Assembly: GCA_937888615.1 (NCBI GenBank)
Contig: CALABZ010000363.1
Coordinates: 1-19,415, forward strand
Direction of reading: 5' to 3'
Source of the DNA: an uncultured Lentisphaeria bacterium
Lineage (GTDB): Bacteria > Verrucomicrobiota > Lentisphaeria > Victivallales > Victivallaceae
DNA: 19,415 nucleotides
This document shows, piece after piece, positions 13,924-19,415 of the stretch. The notes beneath the pieces were generated by a model that was not told where the DNA came from, searched no databases, and saw only the letters and a list, made by a program, of their open reading frames with translations. Position 1 is the stretch's first letter; the number at the start of each line of letters is the position of its first letter. The position numbers and the translations under genes were made by a program.

Positions 13924-15059
13924 TTTTTCTCCTGCTGATTTTCCGGTTTGTGGCGGACGATGAAATCATCATAAGACACGATGCGGTCGCTGAAACGTTC
14001 TTCCAGAAACAGCATATCGCGGGACCAGCCCAATATCGGCGGCGGTTCACAGGCGCAGCCGCAACTTCCCCCCTGGAAAAATACCGGTTTAATGACACGG
14101 TTACAACGGGGAATATCGCCGCCGTTCTCTTTTTTCTCGATCCGTTCCAGCAATAATTCCAGCGCTTCGGAGCTGACTTCGTCATGCGATGGTGAAATCG
14201 TGGACAGGGGCGGATCGGTCAGGTAGGCAAAGGCCGTGGCGTCGTAACCGATCAACGCGAAGTCCTCCGGTACCCGAATGCCGTTTCGCCGCAAAAAAGG
14301 CAACGCGCGCGCCGCCACGAAATCATTGGACATCAAACCGCAGGTGTACCCCTCTTCCCGGATCAGGCGCAGGAGTCTGTCTTCGACCGTTTCCGGGTGA
14401 TGCAGGGATTCGATTATGCTTAAATTTTCTTCGGGCAGTCCGGCTTCCCGCCAGGCCTGAAGCAGACCGTTGAACTTGTCGTGCGTCCGGCTTTGGATAT
14501 GGGTGCAGACATAGACCGCCTTCTGGTGCTTGTGCTCCAGCAGGTGGAGCCCCGCCATGTAACCGCCCGCCACCAGGTCCGAATACAGGTCGCCGCCGTG
14601 ACTGCTGAATTCGTTGTAGTGCTGGATGATAACGTTGGGGATGTTGACGATTTCCATGACCTGCGGCGGCGGAGTTCCCAGAATGATCGCGCCGTCAGGG
14701 GCGCGTCGCAACATGTTGACCACGTCGTTCCGGTATTCCTCATCCGTTCGCTGAAAGGCAGTGTCGATCAGTAGTTGATAGTTGCATCTGGCGGCATTGC
14801 GCAGGAATTGGGCGGACAAAACCGCCAATGAATACTGGCTGACATGAACGTTGAAAATCGCAATCGTGCGCGAGGATTTGCCGGACAGCACCTGTGCGGT
14901 CAAATTCGGGATATACCCCATTTCCCGGGCGGCGGACAGAATTTCCCGGCGTTTGGTTTCCGATACCCGCATGCCCCCTTTGGAGTCATTCAGTACCATG
15001 GACACCAGCGGCCTCGACACCCCCACCCGGTCCGCTATCTGTTGCAATGTCACGCGCAT
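13920..15059 (-). CDS. LacI-family transcriptional regulator (unit C)
   Basis: The 379-residue protein has a LacI helix-turn-helix (LQQIADRVGVSRPLVSMVL) and hinge (AQVLSGKSSRT), then a full sugar-sensing domain (DGAIILGTP, GGYMAGLHLL, CGLMSNDFVAARAL, ALIGYD). About 50 residues beyond the usual end include a Cys-rich GSCGCACEPPP stretch and a charged tail. The recognition helix has Met where Arg is common. The ATG at 15059 has an AAGGA ribosome site. A consensus promoter and a palindromic operator lie directly upstream, so it probably represses itself and the downstream pseudopilin and GH71/GH99-like genes. The downstream ORF start overlaps its stop codon. Confidence 0.92.
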   Translation of the reverse strand: MRVTLQQIADRVGVSRPLVSMVLNDSKGGMRVSETKRREILSAAREMGYIPNLTAQVLSGKSSRTIAIFNVHVSQYSLAVLSAQFLRNAARCNYQLLIDTAFQRTDEEYRNDVVNMLRRAPDGAIILGTPPPQVMEIVNIPNVIIQHYNEFSSHGGDLYSDLVAGGYMAGLHLLEHKHQKAVYVCTHIQSRTHDKFNGLLQAWREAGLPEENLSIIESLHHPETVEDRLLRLIREEGYTCGLMSNDFVAARALPFLRRNGIRVPEDFALIGYDATAFAYLTDPPLSTISPSHDEVSSEALELLLERIEKKENGGDIPRCNRVIKPVFFQGGSCGCACEPPPILGWSRDMLFLEERFSDRIVSYDDFIVRHKPENQQEKK

Positions 15060-15092
15060 TTTCGTTCCTTAAAAATAATGATTACGATGTTA

Positions 15093-15106
15093 ATTAACCG
15101 ATTAAT
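15093..15106. promoter_or_regulatory. LacI-type operator of unit C
   Basis: ATTAACCGATTAAT is a CG-centred palindrome with a single mismatched pair. It lies at about +2 to +15 of the transcript predicted from the minus-strand promoter. It shares TTAACCG and TTAA with the operators at 6010-6057, so the two LacI regulators may have related specificity. Confidence 0.65.
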
Positions 15107-15113
15107 CATAGTT

Positions 15114-15142
15114 ATTATACTATCCATCCGATGAATTGTCAA
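15114..15142 (-). promoter_or_regulatory. Consensus sigma-70-type promoter of unit C
   Basis: On the minus strand TTGACA (15142-15137) and TATAAT (15119-15114) are both perfect with a 17-base spacer. Predicted transcription starts near 15107, just before the operator. It drives the LacI gene and possibly the genes down to 9859. Confidence 0.85.
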
Positions 15143-15269
15143 TCCCTTTTTTCATAAAAATGAGTGAAATTACCGATATTCGGCACTCGCAAGGGAAAAT
15201 GCAGGATTCCCGGCGTTTTCCATTCCTGCTGTTGCAAATGAAAAAGCGTTTTTTCTTTGTTCCGGGGGC

Positions 15270-15297
15270 TTGATTTATCGGACAACGGCGGTATTTT
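15270..15297 (+). promoter_or_regulatory. Possible promoter of the alpha-mannosidase operon
   Basis: TTGATT (15270-15275) and TATTTT (15292-15297) are separated by 16 bases; TTTAAT (15295-15300) is an alternative -10. Both boxes are moderate matches. The candidate operator at 15301-15322 falls on the predicted transcription start, which supports this location. Between this and the divergent promoter (15143-15269) I see only weak inverted repeats. Confidence 0.45.
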
Positions 15298-15300
15298 AAT

Positions 15301-15322
15301 AAAATGCAATCGGTTGTATTTT
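15301..15322. promoter_or_regulatory. Candidate LacI-type operator of the alpha-mannosidase operon
   Basis: The left half AAAATGCAATC (15301-15311) and right half GGTTGTATTTT (15312-15322) form a 22-base CG-centred palindrome with two mismatched pairs. Its sequence differs from the other two operator types, in keeping with a different regulator, most likely the LacI protein at 18372-19301. Confidence 0.55.
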
Positions 15323-15339
15323 TAATTTCAGGGATAATC

Positions 15340-18300
15340 ATGCAAAAGTTTGAATTCGATGATTTGATTAAGAGGGCGGAAATATTTTGCCGCGGTCTGG
15401 AAGAATGGCTCTTCAACGATACCCGCGAGTTTGCGGCGGAGTGCTGTGTAACGGTGAACCCCGTCCCGGTCCCGGAACGCATGAACGGCGAATTCCACCC
15501 GGTCAAAGTCGGCGACCGCTGGGGCAATGCCTGGGACAGCGCATGGTTCCACCTGACCGCTTCCGTACCCGAGGAGTGGGACGGCCAACCGCTGGCTGTC
15601 CGGTTGTTCACCGGCGGGGAAATCCTGTTGTGCGACGCCGCCGGCGAACCGCTCTGTGGTCTGACCAATTCCTCCGTCTACGGACATAATTACTCCAAAG
15701 ACCTGTATTTTATCCCCGGGGTCGCCAAGGGGGGCCGGAAACTTGAGTTCTGGGCCGAATGCGCCGCCAACAGCTTGTTTGGGATTCCGTTGAACGACAT
15801 GCTCGAAAAGGGCAAACAGCCTCGGAGCTACGACACCACGGTCAAGAGCATGTATTTCGGCGTGTTCAATCATGAAGTGTACCAGTTGCGCTACGACATC
15901 GACATGCTGTTGTCGCTGGTGCGGACTTCCGGGAGCCGACATTATCCGGCGAACCGGATCATCCGCACCATTGCCGATGCCATCAATATTTACAAGGCCG
16001 ATCCGGCGAATACCGCCGCCGCGCGGCAGGAACTGCGCAAATACTATGACCTGCCGCTGGCCGGTAATACCTTGACTGCGATAGCGGTGGGCCATGCCCA
16101 TATTGATACCGGCTGGCTGTGGCCGGTTCGCGAAACCATCCGCAAATGTGCGCGCACATTCAGCAGTCAGATCGGGCTGATGGAGCGTTACCCGGACTTT
16201 GTGTTCGGCGCGTCGCAGGCGCAGCATTATGAATTCATCAAGGACAATTATCCCTCCCTTTTCGAGAAGATCCGGGAAAAAGTGAAAACCGGCCAGTGGG
16301 AAGTCCAGGGGGGCATGTGGGTGGAAGCCGACGGCAATGTCACCGGCGGTGAATCCTTTGTCCGCCAGTTGCTGTATGGCAAGAATTTCTACAGGGATGA
16401 GTTTGGCGTGGATGTGAAAAACTTGTGGCTGCCGGATGTGTTCGGTTATTCAGCGGCGCTTCCGCAGATCATCCGCAAAGCCGGTTGCGACTTTTTCGTC
16501 ACCCAGAAAATGTCATGGAACAAGGTAAATGTGTTTCCGAACAATACATTCCGCTGGCGCGGCATCGACGGCTCGGAGGTTATTACCCATTTCCCGCCGG
16601 AGAATAACTACAACAGCGATCTCAGCCCCGCCATACTGAACCCCGGTGTAAAGAATTTTGTCGAGAGCGACTATATCGATTCGTTCCTGTCGCTTTTCGG
16701 CATCGGCAACGGCGGCGGCGGTCCCTGCGAACTGCATATCGAACAGGGTCGGCGGCTGGCGCATCTGAACGGTTGTCCGCGGGTCAAGTTCGGCCGTGCC
16801 GATGAATTTCTGGAAGGACTGCGCAAATACCATGACCGCCTGTCGGTGTGGGTTGGCGAACTCTACCTCGAAATGCATCGCGGCACCCTCACCACCCAGG
16901 CCAAGGTGAAAAAAGGCAACCGCATGTTGGAGAATGCCTTGCGCAAGGTCGAGGCGGTTTACTCCGCATTGCCGTTCGGTCAATATCCCGCCGCAGAATT
17001 GAGCGGTTTGTGGAAGAAACTGCTGATCAATCAATTCCATGATATCCTGCCGGGTTCTTCCATTAACGAGGTCTACGAGGTGACCCGTGCGGAACACGCC
17101 GCCGCGTTGGCGAAATGCGGCGAACTGCTGGCCGCCGCCGGTAAAACGCTCCTGCATGAAGATGCCGATTCGGTGACTTATTTCAACGCGACTTCCCGTG
17201 ATTACAGCCGGATACTGGCGCTTCCTGCCGGTTGGACGGGCGTAAATGAGGCCGTCGCCCAGATGGAAAGCGGCGGCGCAGTTGTACAAATGACGATTCC
17301 GGCGCTGTCGTCGCTGACGTTGACGCGAGGAGGAAAGGCCGCGTCGGTCGAAACCGCCCCCGGTTTGACGCTGGAAAATGAACTGGTGCGTTATGAGTTC
17401 GACGCCGCAGGCAAATTGCTGAATGCTTACGACAAGGAAGCCGGACGCGCGATCGGGGCCGACGGCAATGACTTCACCCTCTACGATGACCATCCGAACC
17501 AGTACGACGCCTGGGATATCGAGCACTTCTACAAAGACATTCCGGTCGCTAAACCCGCTTCAGTGAAAGCGGCGAAATTCACCGGTCCGGTCCGTCAGGA
17601 GCTCCGTCTGGAACTGCGCATCGGCGGTTCGGCGATCAGCCAGAGCATTTATCTGGCCAAAGACAGCAAGCGCCTTGATTTCGTGACCGAAGTGGACTGG
17701 CAGGAATCCCACAAGATGCTTCGCGTGGCGTTTCCGGTGAATGTTTACACTAACGAATCCGCCAGCGATATCCAGTACGGTTACCTGAAACGCCCCACTC
17801 ACAGCAATACCAGCTGGGAAATGGCGTGCTTCGAAATGGTCGCGCACCGTTACGCGGACCTCTCCGACGCCCAGTACGGGGTCGCGCTCCTGAACGACTG
17901 CAAATACGGTTACAAACTGAAGGACAATGTCCTCGACCTGAACCTGCTGCGTTCGCCCAAGTACCCGGACGATTCAGCGGATATCGGACGCCATTCGTTT
18001 ACTTACAGCCTGTTGCCGCATTGCGGGACGCTGGTCGAGTCGGACGTGATGGCCGAAGCGACGGCGTTGAATATGCCCCCGGTGGTTTGGGAAGGCATGG
18101 CCGGAACGCTTGAAATGCCGTGCCGGCTCACCGGCGCCGGTGTTTCGCTGGAGGTCGTGAAAAAGGCGGAAAAATCCGATTGCCTCGTCCTGCGGCTGGT
18201 GGAAACCGATGGCTGTGAATCCACTGCTTCGCTGAACTTCAAAACGGAAGTGGAATTACAGGAAACCGATCTGCTCGAATGGAATGCGCTTGGCGAAAAA

Positions 18301-18372
18301 CGTTTCGGCACGGCGTTCGAACTCGGCTTCAAGCCCTTTGAAATCAAAACCTTCAAGGTCAAGGTCCGCTAA
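15340..18372 (+). CDS. Alpha-mannosidase, glycoside hydrolase family 38
   Basis: This 1010-residue protein is a full-length bacterial GH38 alpha-mannosidase. The zinc motif is H252-A-H254-I-D256-T-G-W, followed by LWPVRET. The catalytic nucleophile is D366 in LWLPDVFGYS, and a further metal-site His is H567 in NQFHDILPGSS. An N-terminal beta domain (to about 240), the GH38 barrel and middle helical domain, and C-terminal beta domains are in the usual order. There is no signal peptide, so it acts in the cytoplasm, releasing mannose from imported alpha-mannosides. I chose the ATG at 15340, where the family sequence begins and AGGGA precedes it; the earlier ATG at 15304 has no ribosome site and lies in the operator. 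Its stop overlaps the next start as TAATG. Confidence 0.95.
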   Translation: MQKFEFDDLIKRAEIFCRGLEEWLFNDTREFAAECCVTVNPVPVPERMNGEFHPVKVGDRWGNAWDSAWFHLTASVPEEWDGQPLAVRLFTGGEILLCDAAGEPLCGLTNSSVYGHNYSKDLYFIPGVAKGGRKLEFWAECAANSLFGIPLNDMLEKGKQPRSYDTTVKSMYFGVFNHEVYQLRYDIDMLLSLVRTSGSRHYPANRIIRTIADAINIYKADPANTAAARQELRKYYDLPLAGNTLTAIAVGHAHIDTGWLWPVRETIRKCARTFSSQIGLMERYPDFVFGASQAQHYEFIKDNYPSLFEKIREKVKTGQWEVQGGMWVEADGNVTGGESFVRQLLYGKNFYRDEFGVDVKNLWLPDVFGYSAALPQIIRKAGCDFFVTQKMSWNKVNVFPNNTFRWRGIDGSEVITHFPPENNYNSDLSPAILNPGVKNFVESDYIDSFLSLFGIGNGGGGPCELHIEQGRRLAHLNGCPRVKFGRADEFLEGLRKYHDRLSVWVGELYLEMHRGTLTTQAKVKKGNRMLENALRKVEAVYSALPFGQYPAAELSGLWKKLLINQFHDILPGSSINEVYEVTRAEHAAALAKCGELLAAAGKTLLHEDADSVTYFNATSRDYSRILALPAGWTGVNEAVAQMESGGAVVQMTIPALSSLTLTRGGKAASVETAPGLTLENELVRYEFDAAGKLLNAYDKEAGRAIGADGNDFTLYDDHPNQYDAWDIEHFYKDIPVAKPASVKAAKFTGPVRQELRLELRIGGSAISQSIYLAKDSKRLDFVTEVDWQESHKMLRVAFPVNVYTNESASDIQYGYLKRPTHSNTSWEMACFEMVAHRYADLSDAQYGVALLNDCKYGYKLKDNVLDLNLLRSPKYPDDSADIGRHSFTYSLLPHCGTLVESDVMAEATALNMPPVVWEGMAGTLEMPCRLTGAGVSLEVVKKAEKSDCLVLRLVETDGCESTASLNFKTEVELQETDLLEWNALGEKRFGTAFELGFKPFEIKTFKVKVR

Positions 18373-19301
18373 TGGCGACAATCCACGACATTGCCCGCGC
18401 CTGCGGGCTGAATGCCTCCACCGTGTCACGGGCGCTGAATAACGATCCGCGGGTCAGGGAAAAGACCCGCGAACGCATTCTGCAATGCGCTCACGAGCTT
18501 GATTATCGCCCGAACCAGGGGGCTCGCAACCTGGCTTCGGGACGGACCGGTTCGCTGTGGCTGATCGTCCCCAACGTTTTCACCCCCCTGGAACAGGCGC
18601 AGAGCACCTATCTGAGCCGCTTTGCGCACGAACAGGGGTTGAATCTGCTGATTGCGCTTTACAACAGCGACCTCGATATTTACGAACGGCTGCTTCATCA
18701 GTTGGAAATGAAACTGACCGATGGCGCATTCATCCTGCCGCCGTACGAGCGGACAGTCCGGGGCGGAGAGGTGATCGAACGTCTCTACCGGAATCATTTT
18801 CCGCTGGTATTCATGGACCGCGACCCGGATTTGCCGGACGTTTCCGTCGTCTCGATGGTGACGGACAACACAACGGCAGTGAGGCGGCTGGCCGACGCCT
18901 GTCTGGCGAACGGCGCGGAAGCGTTGTTGTACCGTTACCCGACGTGCAACTCGGCGGCAAAAGAGCGTCATGACGGGCTGGCGGGGTATCCGTGCATTAC
19001 CCGAATTACGAAAGAGAAAAAAGTAGCTTTGCTGGCTTCTTCCGCCGGAGAGATATTGAATATGGTCGCGGAACTTCGCCGGAAACACCCGAATACGGCA
19101 TTCATTGGCGGAGTGTTTGACTATTGGCGTTTGGAACGGGACGGCTTGGAAAAAATTATCGTGATGCCGCAGGATTTCGAAGACGTATCCCGCAACGGCG
19201 TTGAAACCATCATGAGGATGATTCAAGACCCGGAGGCAGATTTCGCCCGTGAAATCCGCACACCCGCCATGGAACCGCAGATCATCAATCCCGGAGCATA
19301 A
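18372..19301 (+). CDS. LacI-family transcriptional regulator (unit D)
   Basis: The 309-residue protein has a textbook LacI helix-turn-helix (IHDIARACGLNASTVSRALNNDPRV) and hinge (GARNLASGRTG), then a sensor domain (SLWLIVPNVF, DGAFILPPY, PLVFMDRD, VTDNTTAVRRLADACLANGA). It is somewhat shorter than the usual 330-345 residues, and its second half is divergent. It shares one base with the mannosidase stop (TAATG), so the two are translated together. It probably represses the mannosidase operon through the 22-base palindrome at 15301-15322 in response to mannose or a manno-oligosaccharide; the ligand is inferred. Confidence 0.92.
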   Translation: MATIHDIARACGLNASTVSRALNNDPRVREKTRERILQCAHELDYRPNQGARNLASGRTGSLWLIVPNVFTPLEQAQSTYLSRFAHEQGLNLLIALYNSDLDIYERLLHQLEMKLTDGAFILPPYERTVRGGEVIERLYRNHFPLVFMDRDPDLPDVSVVSMVTDNTTAVRRLADACLANGAEALLYRYPTCNSAAKERHDGLAGYPCITRITKEKKVALLASSAGEILNMVAELRRKHPNTAFIGGVFDYWRLERDGLEKIIVMPQDFEDVSRNGVETIMRMIQDPEADFAREIRTPAMEPQIINPGA

Positions 19302-19415
19302 ACGGGTGTAGAATTAATTTTCGCTGCCATCGTTAAGGTAGGGTACAGACAATCGTTCGCCTCGGATGCCGTGGCGGTAAAGCCTGCGGAGTTAACGGCG
19401 CTCTGGGACAGAGCG
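19302..19415. other. Right-edge sequence without a convincing gene
   Basis: The frame of the LacI gene stays open for 38 codons after its TAA, but there is no usual start codon with a ribosome site. The last 17 bases form a 7-base perfect hairpin, CGCTCTG (19399-19405) with CAGAGCG (19409-19415), cut by the window edge. It could be the start of a longer terminator stem. Confidence 0.3.

Noticed and set aside
15183..15240. GCAGGA/TCCTGC inverted repeat between the divergent promoters as an operator
   Set aside because: It is a short stem with a long spacer, is not CG-centred like the other operators, and is away from both predicted start sites.
15304..15339. Upstream ATG for the alpha-mannosidase
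   Set aside because: It has no ribosome site, adds 12 residues outside the family alignment, and falls inside the candidate operator near the predicted transcription start.
15328..17526. Long antisense reading frames (299 and 337 codons) opposite the GH38 gene
   Set aside because: They are shadows of a well-supported gene caused by codon bias; their products have no recognisable motifs.
1..19415. tRNA, rRNA, CRISPR array, insertion sequence or phage gene
   Set aside because: I saw no cloverleaf ending in CCA, no regularly spaced repeat series, no transposase or integrase motifs, and no phage structural genes.

Overview
The window looks like a carbohydrate-utilisation region from a Lentisphaerae-type bacterium (Victivallales-like). 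The basis is its mixture of pseudopilin genes carrying the FTLIELLVVIAIIAIL N-terminus, secreted glycosidase-like proteins, several LacI regulators, an AraC regulator and a DegT aminotransferase in a moderately GC-rich genome. That placement is inferred from gene style; no marker gene is present. I found no tRNA, rRNA, CRISPR array, transposase or transporter.

Layout. (A) Positions 1-4886, minus strand: a tightly packed six-gene operon. In transcription order it encodes a DegT/StrS PLP aminotransferase, a neutral-ceramidase-like protein, an SGNH hydrolase, two adjacent amidohydrolase-fold proteins (the first with a degraded metal site, the second intact) and the start of a sugar-phosphate isomerase/epimerase that leaves the window. 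A divergent AraC regulator (5015-5848) faces it across a short promoter region with an exact ATCTTGCG direct repeat. (B) 5969-9789, plus strand: a consensus promoter with two identical palindromic operators drives a secreted glycosidase-like protein, a pseudopilin and a LacI regulator. (C) 15142-9859, minus strand: another consensus promoter with a related operator drives a LacI regulator, a doubtful 133-codon ORF in a hairpin-rich segment, a second pseudopilin and a secreted GH71/GH99-like protein with a C-terminal LamG-like domain. B and C converge at 9790-9858. (D) 15270-19301, plus strand: a cytoplasmic GH38 alpha-mannosidase followed by its own LacI regulator. The last 114 bases hold no convincing gene.

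How the parts may work together. Each regulator sits beside the genes it probably controls, and each has a candidate operator at its own promoter, so the window reads as four self-contained, separately induced catabolic units. B and C share one design: one exported carbohydrate-active protein, one pseudopilin and one LacI regulator. D would remove mannose from imported alpha-mannosides. The chemistry of unit A cannot be assigned from sequence; the enzyme types suggest breakdown or remodelling of an amino-substituted, acylated sugar or cyclitol. The most interesting points are the paired intact and degraded amidohydrolases, the glycosidase-pseudopilin-LacI cassettes, the matched promoters and operators, and the hairpin-rich segment at 13609-13871.
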